A stretch of 64,000 nt of DNA from Actinomycetes bacterium (GCA_029782355.1 JAKOUY010000031.1:186001-250000), one strand, 5' to 3'. Counted from the first letter of the stretch, positions 1 to 9,024 are shown. Numbers and translations: made by a program. Notes: generated by a model not told the origin, from the sequence alone.

Positions 1-285
1 GGCGAGGTGCAGGTTGTTGACCCACAGGGTCAGGCAGTCGACGATCAGCAGATCGTCCGCCGGTGCACCGGCGACGGCGTCGGCCAGGCGGCACGGCGCC
101 TCGACGGTGGGCCAGGCCGGTCGCTCGGCACGGTGGCGGTCGATGCGCGCCGCCATCTCGTCGTCGAAGGCCTCACCGGTGGCGATCACCGTCACCGGTC
201 CGGGGTGGCGCCGGCCGATCTCCACCGCCAGCGCCGACTTCCCGCTGCGCGCCCCGCCGAGCAGCAGCGTCACCGCACCCGGCAT
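1..285 (-). CDS. cobU: Adenosylcobinamide kinase / guanylyltransferase, N-terminal part
   Basis: This is the first 95 codons of a CobU-type enzyme; the rest lies beyond the left edge. CobU phosphorylates adenosylcobinamide and then transfers GMP to it, a late step in assembling the nucleotide loop of vitamin B12. The start ATG overlaps the cobO stop by one base (TGATG), which indicates translational coupling. A P-loop, GGARSGKS, is visible at residues 10-17, followed by a family-typical stretch around IATGEAFDDEM and DCLTLWVNN. The family is clear from these motifs and from the cobO linkage. Only the missing C-terminus keeps the call from being complete. Confidence 0.88.
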   Translation of the reverse strand, partial: MPGAVTLLLGGARSGKSALAVEIGRRHPGPVTVIATGEAFDDEMAARIDRHRAERPAWPTVEAPCRLADAVAGAPADDLLIVDCLTLWVNNLHLA

Positions 286-875
286 CAGTAGTCGATGCCG
301 CGCTTGGCGGCGATGCCCTGGCGGTAGGCGTGCTTGACCTCGCGCATCTCGGTGACCGTGTCGGCCACCTCGATCAGCTCGGGCGCCGCATCCCGCCCGG
401 TGATCACCAGGTTGACGCGGCTGGGGCGGCCCTCCACGGCGGCGACCACCTCGGCCACGTCGACCCATCCCCAGGTGCACAGGTAGGTCAGCTCGTCGAG
501 GATCACCAGCTGGAAGTCGCCGCTGTCGATCAGGTTGCGCGCCGTCTGCCAGGCCGCGGCGGCCACGCCCCGATCGTGTTCGAGGTCGGTGGAGTCCCAG
601 GTGAAGCCGGCACCCAAGGCGTGCCACTCGACGCCGAGCTGGCGGCCGATGGCTTCCTCGCCGACCTTCCAGTCGCTGGACTTGATGAACTGGACCACGG
701 CCACCCGCCAGCCGCGGGCCACGCCGCGCAGCATCACGCCGAAGGCTGCGCTGCTCTTGCCCTTGCCGTCACCGGTGTTCAGCACCACCACCGAGGGTGC
801 GGTACGCAGCCCGTCGGGGCGTGGATCGTCGGTCAGCGGTTGGTCGTCAGGGGGTGGAGCGGGCGTCACAGGCAT
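285..875 (-). CDS. cobO: Cob(I)alamin adenosyltransferase, CobO/BtuR type
   Basis: The 196-residue protein transfers the adenosyl group of ATP to cob(I)alamin or corrinoid precursors in the cytoplasm. The P-loop GDGKGKSS is at residues 35-42, followed by the family blocks VVQFIKSSDWKVGE, LDELTYLC and VNLVITGRDA. Its length matches the CobO family, which is distinct from PduO and EutT. It is the first gene of a minus-strand pair with cobU and is divergent from the B12 importer. A TATCAT box lies at 887-892 on the minus strand, but its spacing to the ATG is about 10 bases, so the promoter is uncertain. The neighbouring riboswitch reads in the opposite direction and does not control this gene. 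Confidence 0.93.
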   Translation of the reverse strand: MPVTPAPPPDDQPLTDDPRPDGLRTAPSVVVLNTGDGKGKSSAAFGVMLRGVARGWRVAVVQFIKSSDWKVGEEAIGRQLGVEWHALGAGFTWDSTDLEHDRGVAAAAWQTARNLIDSGDFQLVILDELTYLCTWGWVDVAEVVAAVEGRPSRVNLVITGRDAAPELIEVADTVTEMREVKHAYRQGIAAKRGIDY

Positions 876-891
876 GCGCCGGCCGATGATA

Positions 892-1060
892 CGGCGCTAG
901 GGTGGCGTCATCCGCTCGCCGAGCGGATGTGTTGTCCCAGCGAAGCCGGTGAGAACCCGGCGCTGTCCCGCAACGGTGGTTCGTGCATCGCCACGACGAG
1001 CCCGGTCGCCTGGTCCAGCACGCGTACCCCAACCCTCGAGGCAAGGGCGGTTCGCCGTGG
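892..1060 (+). promoter_or_regulatory. Cobalamin riboswitch
   Basis: The leader of the importer carries the conserved AdoCbl-riboswitch blocks in order: an upstream stem near 905-925, the core GCCGGTGAGAACCCGGCGCTG at 944-964 with CCCGCAAC directly after it, and the B12-box-like segment GAGCCCGGTCGCCTGG near 998-1013. The segment CCTCGAGGCAAGGGCGGTTC near 1036-1055 resembles the distal part seen in high-GC members. Boundaries are approximate. Binding of cobalamin is expected to shut down the btuFCD-type operon that follows. The sequence between 1060 and the ATG at 1107 contains the ribosome binding site GGAGGA. Confidence 0.9.
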
Positions 1061-1106
1061 CCACCGGCCACCGGCACCTCCGTTGTCCTCCACAACGGAG
1101 GATCCC

Positions 1107-2195
1107 ATGACTGTCCCAACCGACACCCGATCGGGTCGAACGCGCCGCCGCGCCGTGCTCGCCGCCCTGGCGCTGGTCGCCGGCCTGGCAGCGTGCGGCG
1201 ACGACCGCGACATGCCGGCCGCCACCGTGCCGGCCACTCGGTCGACGACCACGGCGGGAGCTGGCGCCGGGACGACCGCATCGTCGATCGTATCGAGCGC
1301 GGCGTCGACGACGCCGGCGACCGTCGCGTCGACGACGGCATCGACGGCATCGACCGGGTCAACCGTGGCGGCCGAGACGACCGCGTCGGCCGGGTCGGCC
1401 GCGTCCACTGCCGCGGCTGCGCCGGCGCGCATCGTCAGCCTGTCGCCGTCGGCCACCGAGACGCTGTTCGCCATCGGCGCCGGCTCGCAGGTGCTGGCCG
1501 TCGACCAGTACTCGAACTTCCCGGCCGAGACCCAGACGATCCGCCACGACCTCGACGGCTTCGAGCCGAACGTCGAGACGATCGCCGCCCTGCACCCCGA
1601 CCTGGTCATCCACGACGGCACCCGCGACCTGCACGCCCAGCTGTCCAAGCTCGGCATCCGTGACCTGGCCGCGCCGGCTCCGGCCGACCTCGACGGGGTC
1701 TACTCCCAGATCGAGCAGCTCGGCGCGGCCACCGGGCATGTCGCCGACGCCGCCCAGGTGGTCGCCCGGATGACCGCCACGATCCAGTCGGCGGTGGCGT
1801 CGGCGCGGTCGTCGCGCGCCGGGACGCGGTACTTCCACGAGGTCGACAAGACGCTCTACACGGTGACCTCGACGAGCTTCATCGGCCAGCTGTACGCCCT
1901 GTTCGGGCTGGTCAACATCGCCGACGCCAGCGGCGGGAGCAACCCCTACCCGCAGCTCAGCGCCGAGACCGTGATCCAGGCCGATCCGCAGCTGATCTTC
2001 CTGGCCGACGGCGACTTCGGCGAGTCGGCGGCCACGGTGGCCACGCGCCCGGGGTGGGACTCGATCGCCGCGGTGAAGGCCGGCAACATCGTCGTCCTCG
2101 ACGCCGACATCGCCTCCCGTTGGGGGCCGCGAGTCGCTGATCTGGTCACGGCGATCGCCGGCTCGCTGGCGAAGGTCGCGGCACCCACCGGATGA
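1107..2195 (+). CDS. btuF: Cobalamin ABC importer, substrate-binding lipoprotein (BtuF-like)
   Basis: The 362-residue protein begins with an Arg-rich signal peptide and a lipobox, GLAAC, giving lipidated Cys30. Residues 31 to about 105 are a low-complexity Ala/Ser/Thr linker that should hold the binding domain away from the membrane. The class III periplasmic-binding fold starts near residue 107 with ARIVSLSPSATETLFAIG, typical of BtuF and related corrinoid or haem binders. I chose ATG 1107 rather than the far longer upstream frame because it follows GGAGGA and is the only start that places the signal peptide at the N-terminus. The stop overlaps the permease start by four bases. The upstream riboswitch supports cobalamin over iron-siderophore as the ligand. 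Confidence 0.9.
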   Translation: MTVPTDTRSGRTRRRAVLAALALVAGLAACGDDRDMPAATVPATRSTTTAGAGAGTTASSIVSSAASTTPATVASTTASTASTGSTVAAETTASAGSAASTAAAAPARIVSLSPSATETLFAIGAGSQVLAVDQYSNFPAETQTIRHDLDGFEPNVETIAALHPDLVIHDGTRDLHAQLSKLGIRDLAAPAPADLDGVYSQIEQLGAATGHVADAAQVVARMTATIQSAVASARSSRAGTRYFHEVDKTLYTVTSTSFIGQLYALFGLVNIADASGGSNPYPQLSAETVIQADPQLIFLADGDFGESAATVATRPGWDSIAAVKAGNIVVLDADIASRWGPRVADLVTAIAGSLAKVAAPTG

Positions 2196-3181
2196 ACCGG
2201 CGCTCCTGGTACGGGTGGTTCGCCGCGGCGCTGGCCCTGCTCGGCGTCGCGGTGGTCCTCGGGGCGATGATCGGCCCGGCCGGGGCGGTGTCGCGGGCCA
2301 ACTGGCACATCGTCGCCACGGTCCGCCTGCCACGCGTCGCCCTCGGCGGGCTGGTCGGCGGCACCCTGGCCCTCGCCGGCGCCAGCTACCAGGGCGTGTT
2401 CCGCAACCCGCTCGTCGACACCTACCAACTCGGGGTCGGGGCTGGAGCCGGGCTGGGGGCCACCGTCGTGATGGCCCTGGGCATCACCGGGTCGCGCATG
2501 GGGCTGAGCGCCGGCCATGCCTGGCCGATCGTCGACCCGCTGCCCCTGGCCGCGTTCCTCGGGGGGCTGGCCGCGGTGTTCCTGACCTATGTGGTCGGGG
2601 CCAGCTTCGGCGGCAACCGGGCCACCCTCGTGCTGGCCGGGGTGGCCGTCACCTCGCTGGCCCTCGCCGTCCAGGCGCTGATCCTGCAGCGCAACAACGA
2701 CGTGGTCCGCCAGGTGTACAACTGGCTGCTCGGCAGCCTCAGCTCGGCGTCGTGGTCCGACGTCCGACTGGCGCTGCCCTACACAGTGGTGTCCGGGGCG
2801 GTGCTGATGGCCCACCGCCGGCACCTCGACCTGCTGCGCGTCGGCGAGGAGGAGGCCCAGGCGCTGGGCGCACCGGTGCGGCGGATCCGCCTCACCGTGG
2901 TGGTCGCCGCGACGATGGCCACGGCCGCAGTGATCAGCGTCAGCGGGTTGATCGGGTTCGTCGGCCTCGTCGTGCCGCACGTGGTGCGGATGCTGAGCGG
3001 CTCGTCCTACCGCTCGGTCCTCCCGATCAGCGTCGTGCTCGGGGCGGCGTTCTTGATCCTGGTCGACATCCCTGGCCGGGCGCTCCTGCACGGCGCGGAG
3101 ATCCCCATCGGCGTGGTCACCGCGATGCTCGGCGCGCCGTTCTTCATCGTCCTGCTGCGCACCCGCCAGGCCGCGGTGTAG
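2192..3181 (+). CDS. btuC: Cobalamin ABC importer permease (FecCD/BtuC family)
   Basis: This 329-residue integral membrane protein has about ten hydrophobic segments. It carries FecCD-family blocks, including RLPRVALGGLVGGTLALAGA near the N-terminus and the cytoplasmic EEAQALGAPV loop that contacts the ATPase. The pattern GFVGLVVPHVVRML near residue 255 is characteristic of this family. It overlaps btuF by ATGA and is followed by the ATPase after nine bases, so the three genes form one transcription unit under the cobalamin riboswitch. Family membership alone would also allow iron-siderophore transport; the riboswitch decides in favour of B12. Confidence 0.92.
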   Translation: MNRRSWYGWFAAALALLGVAVVLGAMIGPAGAVSRANWHIVATVRLPRVALGGLVGGTLALAGASYQGVFRNPLVDTYQLGVGAGAGLGATVVMALGITGSRMGLSAGHAWPIVDPLPLAAFLGGLAAVFLTYVVGASFGGNRATLVLAGVAVTSLALAVQALILQRNNDVVRQVYNWLLGSLSSASWSDVRLALPYTVVSGAVLMAHRRHLDLLRVGEEEAQALGAPVRRIRLTVVVAATMATAAVISVSGLIGFVGLVVPHVVRMLSGSSYRSVLPISVVLGAAFLILVDIPGRALLHGAEIPIGVVTAMLGAPFFIVLLRTRQAAV

Positions 3182-3190
3182 GCGCCGGTC

Positions 3191-3973
3191 ATGGGATCGC
3201 TGGCCTTCGATCGGGTCACCGTGCGCTACGGCGAGCGGACGGCCGTGGCCGGCTTCACCGAGCACGTCCGCGCCGGTGAGTGGCTGTGCCTGATCGGTCC
3301 GAACGGGGCCGGGAAGTCGTCGATCCTGCGCGCCGTGGCCGGGTTGGTGGCCTGCGGCGGGTCGATCGACGCCGATGGCCAGGCGTTGGCGGCGCGCACC
3401 ACCCGCCAGCGCGCCGCCCTCGTGGCCTACGTGCCGCAGGTGCCCGAGCTGCCCGACGACATGACCGCCTGGGAGTACGTGCTGCTCGGCCGCAACCCGT
3501 ACATCGGCTACTTCGGGCGGGAGAGCCGTCACGACCAGGCCCTGGTGGGGGCAGTGCTCGACCGACTCGGCCTGCGCGGCTTCGCCGGCCGGTTGCTCGG
3601 CCAGCTGAGCGGGGGCGAGCGTCAGAAGCTGGTCCTGGCCCGGGCGCTGGCCCAGCAGGCACCGATCCTGCTGCTCGACGAGGCCACCAGCGCCCTCGAC
3701 GTCGGTCATCAGCAGCAGGCCCTCGAGCTGGTCGATCAGTTGCGCGTCGAGCACGGCCTCACCGTCGTGTCGGCCATGCACGACCTGACGCTGGCCGGCC
3801 TGTACGCCGACCGCCTGGTCCTGCTCCATCAGGGCCACGTGGTCTCGGCCGGACCGGCCGCGCACGTGCTGCGCCCGGAGACGTTGAGCGAGTTCTACGG
3901 GGCCAGCGTCACCGTGCACACTGACGACGACGGCACGGTGGTAGTGGTGCCCCGGCGGCGCCGCGAGGGCTGA
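3191..3973 (+). CDS. btuD: Cobalamin ABC importer ATP-binding protein (BtuD-like)
   Basis: The 260-residue ATPase drives the BtuC permease. Walker A (GPNGAGKSS) is at residues 36-44, the signature LSGGERQ near 138-144, Walker B with LLLDEATSALD near 160-170 and the switch His in SAMHDLT near 198. It ends in a Val- and Arg-rich tail. The stop lies three bases from the stop of zwf on the other strand, so the two convergent units meet with no visible terminator hairpin. The function is assigned from context, since sequence alone cannot separate BtuD from FecE-type proteins. Confidence 0.92.
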   Translation: MGSLAFDRVTVRYGERTAVAGFTEHVRAGEWLCLIGPNGAGKSSILRAVAGLVACGGSIDADGQALAARTTRQRAALVAYVPQVPELPDDMTAWEYVLLGRNPYIGYFGRESRHDQALVGAVLDRLGLRGFAGRLLGQLSGGERQKLVLARALAQQAPILLLDEATSALDVGHQQQALELVDQLRVEHGLTVVSAMHDLTLAGLYADRLVLLHQGHVVSAGPAAHVLRPETLSEFYGASVTVHTDDDGTVVVVPRRRREG

Positions 3974-3976
3974 CGA

Positions 3977-5641
3977 TCAAACGCTGGGCGGGTACCAGGT
4001 GTCACCGGACATGATCCGGTCGCTCTCCGACGGCCCCCACGAGCCGCGGAAGTACGGCAGCACGTCGCCCGGCCGGTCGAGCAGTGGCTGGACGATGCGC
4101 CACGACTGCTCGACGATGTCCTCCCGGGCGAACCGCCGCGGCAGGCCCTGCAGGGCGTCGTCGAGCAAGCGCTCGTAGGCCTGGCGGCGCTCGCCGAGAG
4201 CCGCGGCGAAGTCGACGGCGATGTCGACGTTCTGGCTGTCCATCTCCTGCCCCGGTGTCTTGGCCTGCAGGGTGAAGGTCACCCCGTCGTTGTTGCCGAG
4301 GCGCAGGCGGATCAGGTTGCGCTCCGGCAGCGGCCCACCCGCCTCGTCGAACAGCAGGGCCGGCGGCTCGCGGAACTCGACGACGATCTCGGTGGCGTTG
4401 GCCGGCAGGGCCTTCCCGCAGCGCACGTACCACGGCACGCCGGCCCAGCGCCACGAGTCGATCTCCAGCTTGACGGCGACGAAGGTCTCGACCGGCGAGT
4501 CGGGCTGCACACCGGGCTCGTCGCGATAGCCGACGTACTGACCGCGGACCGTGTCGGCCGGATCGATCGGGCGCATCGCCGCCAGGATCTTGGCCTTCTC
4601 GTCCTGCAGGAAGCGCGAGTCGGATCCGACCGGCGGCTCCATGGCCGCCAGGGCGACGACCTGCAGGAGGTGGTTCTGGAGGACGTCGCGGGTGGCCCCG
4701 ACGCTGTCGTAGAAGCTGCCGCGGCCCTCCACCCCGATGGTCTCGGCCATGGTGATCTGCACGCTGCGCACGTAGTTGCGGTTCCAGACCGGTTCGAGGA
4801 GGGTGTTGGAGAAGCGGAACACCAGCAGGTCCTCGACGCTCTCCTTGCCGAGGTAGTGGTCGATGCGGAAGATCCGCTCCTCGGGGAACACGCTGTGCAG
4901 CGTCTCGTTCAGCGCATGGGCGCTCGCCAGGTCGCGACCGAACGGCTTCTCCACCACGATCCGGCCGCGCCGGTTGAGGCCCACCGAGGCCAGCTTCTCG
5001 GCCACCGTCGGGAACATCGACGGGGGGATGGCCATGTAGTAGACGGCCTGGTCGGCGCCGATCGCGTCGAGCTTGCGCTTCAGGGTGGTCCACGTGGAGT
5101 TGTTGGCGTAGTCGCCCTGGACCAGGTCCATCCGCTTCAGCAGGCGGGCGATCACGGCGGGGTCGGGCTTCTTGATGTTCTCGTGGATCGACTCCTCGCA
5201 ATGGGTGCGAAAGGCACGGTCCGTCCAGTCGCTGCGAGCCACGCCGATGACCGGGACGTTGAGGTGTCCGTGATACTCCATGCCGTACAGGGCCGGGAAC
5301 AGCTTGCGCTTGGCCAGGTCACCGGTGGCGCCGAACAGGACCAGGGCATCGGCCACCGGTTGGTTGCTCGACATCGGGGCGATCGCCGACGCGGCGTCGC
5401 CGGTCGGCGGACGGTCCGTCGACTCCGCCGGACGGGTGGTCGGCGCCGGGGTGACGGTGACCGCCGGCGAGGACGCCAAGCCCGGTCGGCGCCGGGGCGT
5501 TGCCTTCTTGGGCGCTGCACCGGCCCGCTCGGCAGGTGCGCCAGCCCGCTTGGGCGATGCGGCCCGCTTGGCGGCGGTGCCGGTCTGCTTGGCGGGTGCG
5601 CCGGCCCGCTTGGCAGGCTCGGCGGGGTGCTTCGCGGCCAT
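3977..5641 (-). CDS. zwf: Glucose-6-phosphate dehydrogenase with Lys/Ala-rich N-terminal extension
   Basis: The enzyme oxidises glucose 6-phosphate to 6-phosphogluconolactone with NAD(P)+. The coenzyme site LFGATGDLAKRK is at about residues 102-113 and the active-site motif RIDHYLGKE near 257-265. The ATG at 5641 overlaps the gnd stop (TGATG), so it was chosen as the start. This adds about 89 residues ahead of Met90 (ATG 5374), where a normal-length enzyme would begin. The extension is made of AKRAGAP-like repeats followed by a Pro/Thr-rich stretch, resembling a histone H1 or nucleic-acid-binding tail. Either start is possible; the uninterrupted frame and the coupling to gnd favour the long form. 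It acts with Gnd in the oxidative pentose phosphate pathway. Confidence 0.93.
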   Translation of the reverse strand: MAAKHPAEPAKRAGAPAKQTGTAAKRAASPKRAGAPAERAGAAPKKATPRRRPGLASSPAVTVTPAPTTRPAESTDRPPTGDAASAIAPMSSNQPVADALVLFGATGDLAKRKLFPALYGMEYHGHLNVPVIGVARSDWTDRAFRTHCEESIHENIKKPDPAVIARLLKRMDLVQGDYANNSTWTTLKRKLDAIGADQAVYYMAIPPSMFPTVAEKLASVGLNRRGRIVVEKPFGRDLASAHALNETLHSVFPEERIFRIDHYLGKESVEDLLVFRFSNTLLEPVWNRNYVRSVQITMAETIGVEGRGSFYDSVGATRDVLQNHLLQVVALAAMEPPVGSDSRFLQDEKAKILAAMRPIDPADTVRGQYVGYRDEPGVQPDSPVETFVAVKLEIDSWRWAGVPWYVRCGKALPANATEIVVEFREPPALLFDEAGGPLPERNLIRLRLGNNDGVTFTLQAKTPGQEMDSQNVDIAVDFAAALGERRQAYERLLDDALQGLPRRFAREDIVEQSWRIVQPLLDRPGDVLPYFRGSWGPSESDRIMSGDTWYPPSV

Positions 5642-6699
5642 CAGTGCGCTCCCGCCGTCTCGCTGCCGGCCGGTCGTTCGGCGTGGCCGCCGAAGCCGGC
5701 GCGCATCGCCGACAGCACCTTGTGGGCCATCGCCCCGCGCTCTCGTGAATAGAAGCGATCCCACAGCGAGGCGGCCAGCGTCGGCACCGGCACGCCCTCG
5801 TCGATGGCCGCATGGAGGGTCCAGCGGCCCTCGCCGGAATCGGCGACCCGCCCGGCGAACCCGTCGAGGTGCGGATCGTGGCGGAAGGCCGCGGCGGTCA
5901 GGTCCAGCAGCCAGCTGGTGACCACGCTGCCACGCCGCCACAGCTCGGTGATCGCCCCGAGGTCGAGGTCGTAGCGGTAGTACTCGGGGTGGGTCAGCGG
6001 GGCCGTCTCGGCGTCCTTGGTCTGCGTGGCCGAACCGATGTTGGCGTTGGCCAGCACGTTGAGCCCCTCGGCGTAGGCGGCCATCATCCCGTACTCGATC
6101 CCGTTGTGGACCATCTTGACGAAGTGACCGGCACCGGAGGGCCCGCAGTGCAACCAGCCGTGCTCGGCGGTCGACGGCTCACCGTCGGCGCCGGGAGTGC
6201 GTGGCGCGCTGTCCACGCCGGGAGCCAGGGTGTCGAAGAGCGGGGCCAGCCTGGCCACGGCGTCGTCGTCGCCGCCGACCATCAGGCAGTAGCCGCGCTC
6301 CAGGCCGAAGACCCCGCCGCTGGTGCCGACGTCGAGGTAGTGGATGCCGTGTGCCGCCAGCGGCCCGGCGCGGTCGACGTCGTCCCGGTACCAGCTGTTG
6401 CCGCCGTCGATCAGCGTGTCGCCCGGGGACAGCAGTGGGGCGAAGGTGGCGATGGTCGAGTCGACGAACGCCGCCGGGACCATCAGCCAGATGTTGCGCG
6501 GCGCATCCAGCGCGGCGACCAGCTCGGCGGGCGTGCGCGCCCCGCGGAACCCCTCGGCCTCCATCGCCGAGACGGTGTCGGCGTTGATGTCGTAGGCCAC
6601 GCAGTCGTGACCGCCCCGCTGCAGGCGGCGGATCATGTTGGCGCCCATCCTGCCGAGTCCCACCATGCCGAGCTGCACGCCGGCGGATGCTGTGTTCAT
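5641..6699 (-). CDS. gnd: 6-phosphogluconate dehydrogenase, decarboxylating, short form
   Basis: This 352-residue protein oxidatively decarboxylates 6-phosphogluconate to ribulose 5-phosphate. The Rossmann motif GLGRMGANM is at residues 14-22 and the catalytic block GPSGAGHFVKMVHNGIEYG is near 188-206. The length fits the short, often NAD-dependent class (YqeC/GndA-like) rather than the 470-residue class. It is the first gene of the gnd-zwf pair and is divergent from the isomerase gene, with a 43-base gap that must hold both promoters. The ATG at 6699 gives the expected N-terminus just ahead of the dinucleotide fold. Confidence 0.93.
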   Translation of the reverse strand: MNTASAGVQLGMVGLGRMGANMIRRLQRGGHDCVAYDINADTVSAMEAEGFRGARTPAELVAALDAPRNIWLMVPAAFVDSTIATFAPLLSPGDTLIDGGNSWYRDDVDRAGPLAAHGIHYLDVGTSGGVFGLERGYCLMVGGDDDAVARLAPLFDTLAPGVDSAPRTPGADGEPSTAEHGWLHCGPSGAGHFVKMVHNGIEYGMMAAYAEGLNVLANANIGSATQTKDAETAPLTHPEYYRYDLDLGAITELWRRGSVVTSWLLDLTAAAFRHDPHLDGFAGRVADSGEGRWTLHAAIDEGVPVPTLAASLWDRFYSRERGAMAHKVLSAMRAGFGGHAERPAGSETAGAH

Positions 6700-6742
6700 G
6701 GCGCACAGGTTGCCACGTCCACTGGCACTACCGTGCAGCGCC

Positions 6743-7402
6743 GTGGCCGGCCCGGATCGTCAGCTGGATCGTGACGTCGAGGGCGCGGCGCGGGCCCACC
6801 AGGGCCTGCTCGACGGCCTCGCCGCGCTGACCGACGCCGAAGCCCGACGCCCGTCGCGGCTGCCCGGATGGACCGTCGGGCACGTCCTGACCCACCTGGC
6901 GCGCAACGCCGACGGGCTGCGGGCGATCCTCGAGGGCGCCGCTGCCGGGCGCCAGGCACCGATGTATCCCGGTGGTGCGGATCAGCGCAACGCCGACATC
7001 GAGGCGGGAGCCGGGCGCACGGCGAGCGCCTTGGTCGATGACGTCCGCCGAGCCTCGTGGGCCCTCGAGCAGTGTTGGGCGACCCTGCCCGAACCGGCGT
7101 GGTCCGGCAGCGGGCTGGCGCTGGCCGGGGCTCGCCCGGCAGGCGACGTGCCGTGGATGCGCTGGCGGGAGGTCGAGGTCCACCGGGCCGATCTCGGCCT
7201 CGGCTACGGGTGGAGCGACTGGCCGGCCGGCTACGTGCGCCGCGAGCTCGGCCCCCTGACCGCGCTGTGGGCCGCCCGCCGGCCGATGGGCATGACCGCC
7301 CTCCCGCCGGCTGCGCAGCGCGCCGATGATCGCCACCGGCTGGCCTGGCTGCTCGGCCGGGCGGAGATCGACGGGGTCGAGCCGGCCGGGGTGATGCGGT
7401 GA
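6743..7402 (+). CDS. Maleylpyruvate isomerase family (mycothiol-dependent, DinB-like) protein
   Basis: The 219-residue protein has the N-terminal four-helix metal-binding domain of the mycothiol maleylpyruvate isomerase family. The segment LPGWTVGHVLTHLARNADGL carries one His ligand and WREVEVHRADLGLGY near residue 145 the second region. The GTG start at 6743 lies eight bases after TACCGT (6729-6734) with no Shine-Dalgarno sequence, suggesting a leaderless or short-leader mRNA. A longer in-frame start near 6635 would run back over gnd and is rejected. Members act as thiol-dependent isomerases or transferases that use mycothiol. Its substrate cannot be read from the sequence. It overlaps the next gene by GTGA. 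Confidence 0.8.
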   Translation: MAGPDRQLDRDVEGAARAHQGLLDGLAALTDAEARRPSRLPGWTVGHVLTHLARNADGLRAILEGAAAGRQAPMYPGGADQRNADIEAGAGRTASALVDDVRRASWALEQCWATLPEPAWSGSGLALAGARPAGDVPWMRWREVEVHRADLGLGYGWSDWPAGYVRRELGPLTALWAARRPMGMTALPPAAQRADDRHRLAWLLGRAEIDGVEPAGVMR

Positions 7403-9024
7403 CCCGCCGGGCCCGGGTGATCGTCCTGCTGGCCGGGCTGCTCGGCGGGATCGTCCTGGCGGTGGCCGGCGTACCCGGCCGAGTCGCCTCGGCCCACGCC
7501 CGGCTGACGTCCAGCAGCCCGGCGGCCAACGCCGTGCTCGAAGCTCCACCCACGCAGATCGTGCTGACCTTCGACGAGGACGTCGTCGCCTCGACGGCAT
7601 CGGTGCGCCTGTTCGACCAGCGCGGTGCGGCGCAGCGCGTCGGAACGGTGGCGTCGGCCGGGGACCCCACCTCGCTGGCCGCCCCGGTGTCCGGCCTGGG
7701 CACCGGTCCGTTCGTCGTCGTCTGGCAGGTGGCGTCGGCGGACGGCCACCTCGTCGACGGGGCCTTCGCCTTCCAGGTCGGTGCCGCCGGGCGGGTCGAC
7801 AACCAGGCATTGATCGACAGGGTCCTGGCCGGTGCCGGCGGGTCGGCCGCCGTGGTCCGCCTGGCCGACGCCTTCCGCCTGCTGTCGATGCTCGGGCTGG
7901 TGATCTGCGTCGGCGCCGGCGGCTGGGCGGCGACCACCGGTGCAGCGGTCGCCGCCGCTCGACGCAGCCGCGCCCTGCTGTGGGTCGGCGCGGTGCTCGC
8001 CCTGGTCGGGGCGCTCGAACTGCTGGTCTGGTACGGCGTGCGGTTGCGCGCCGGGGCGTTCGGCGACGGCTTCCATCTGCTCGGGTTGCGCCAGGCACTG
8101 ACCACCCACGCTGGCCAGCTGTACCTGCTGCGCGCCGGCATGGCGGCCGTCTGGGTGGTCCTGCTGCTCGCCGCCGCCCGGCGCACCGAGGGATGGTGGC
8201 GCATCCTCGGCTTCGTCTCGGCCGCCGTCGCGCTGGTCACCTACTCGGCCTCCGGGCATCCGAACGCCACCCACCCGGCATCCCTGTGGATCGCCGTCGA
8301 CCTGATCCACCTCGCCGCGGTGACCGTTTGGCTCGGCGGTCTGGTCCTCTTCGCCGTCGACCGTCGCTGGTTCGACGAGTCCACCGGGGCCGTCGTGCGC
8401 CGCTTCTCCACGGCCGCCACGATTACCGTCCCGCTGGTCGTCGTCACCGGCGTGGCCCAGACCTGGAAGCTCGCCGGCGGCTTCCACGATCCGACCGCCA
8501 CCACCTGGGGCCGGTACCTGCTGGCCAAGCTGGCCCTGGCCACGGTGCTGGTCACGATCGGCGGGGTCAGCCGATGGGCGCTGCGCCGGTTGGACCTGGC
8601 GTCGATCCGCCGGACCGTGGCCGTCGAGGCGGTCCTCGCCGTGGCGGTCGTCGGCGTCGCCGCCGGGTTGGTGTCGGCGGCGCCACGCGCCGGCGTCCCC
8701 GCCCGGGCCACCAGTGCCACGCTGACCGAGGCCGGGCTGATCGTCGACGTCAACGTCGGTCCCGGCCGGGTGGGCAGCAACGAGCTGCACGTGATCATCA
8801 CCCCACCCGGGGGCAGCCTGCAGCCGGTGCTGGCGGCCGAGGCCCGCGCCGCCAATGCCGATCGCCAGCTCCCCAACGCCCCCATTGCCCTGCAGCGCCT
8901 CGGGCCCAACCACTACTCGGGCAGCTGGATCGTGCCGGCGTCGGGGTCGTGGACGCTGCAGATCATCGTCCACCCGACGGCGGGCAGCACCGTCCAGCTG
9001 CAGACCGTGGTGCCGATCCCCTGA
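7399..9024 (+). CDS. CopC-CopD fusion protein, copper resistance/uptake
   Basis: The 541-residue protein has a signal sequence to about residue 32, then a CopC domain. This starts at His33 (SAHARLTSS), the N-terminal copper ligand once the signal is removed, and the second ligand motif DGHLVDG is at 115-121. About eight transmembrane segments of the CopD type fill residues 150-440 and include the His-containing block SGHPNATHPASLWIAVDLIH. A C-terminal beta-rich extracytoplasmic domain, about 445-541, follows. CopC-CopD fusions are usual in actinobacteria and are thought to bind periplasmic copper and move it into the cell. The GTG start overlaps the preceding stop by four bases. Confidence 0.9.
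   Translation: MTRRARVIVLLAGLLGGIVLAVAGVPGRVASAHARLTSSSPAANAVLEAPPTQIVLTFDEDVVASTASVRLFDQRGAAQRVGTVASAGDPTSLAAPVSGLGTGPFVVVWQVASADGHLVDGAFAFQVGAAGRVDNQALIDRVLAGAGGSAAVVRLADAFRLLSMLGLVICVGAGGWAATTGAAVAAARRSRALLWVGAVLALVGALELLVWYGVRLRAGAFGDGFHLLGLRQALTTHAGQLYLLRAGMAAVWVVLLLAAARRTEGWWRILGFVSAAVALVTYSASGHPNATHPASLWIAVDLIHLAAVTVWLGGLVLFAVDRRWFDESTGAVVRRFSTAATITVPLVVVTGVAQTWKLAGGFHDPTATTWGRYLLAKLALATVLVTIGGVSRWALRRLDLASIRRTVAVEAVLAVAVVGVAAGLVSAAPRAGVPARATSATLTEAGLIVDVNVGPGRVGSNELHVIITPPGGSLQPVLAAEARAANADRQLPNAPIALQRLGPNHYSGSWIVPASGSWTLQIIVHPTAGSTVQLQTVVPIP

Noticed and set aside
1946-3919. A 657-codon minus-strand frame
   Set aside because: It is antisense to btuF, btuC and btuD, which have complete motifs. 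Its composition is that of a shadow frame.
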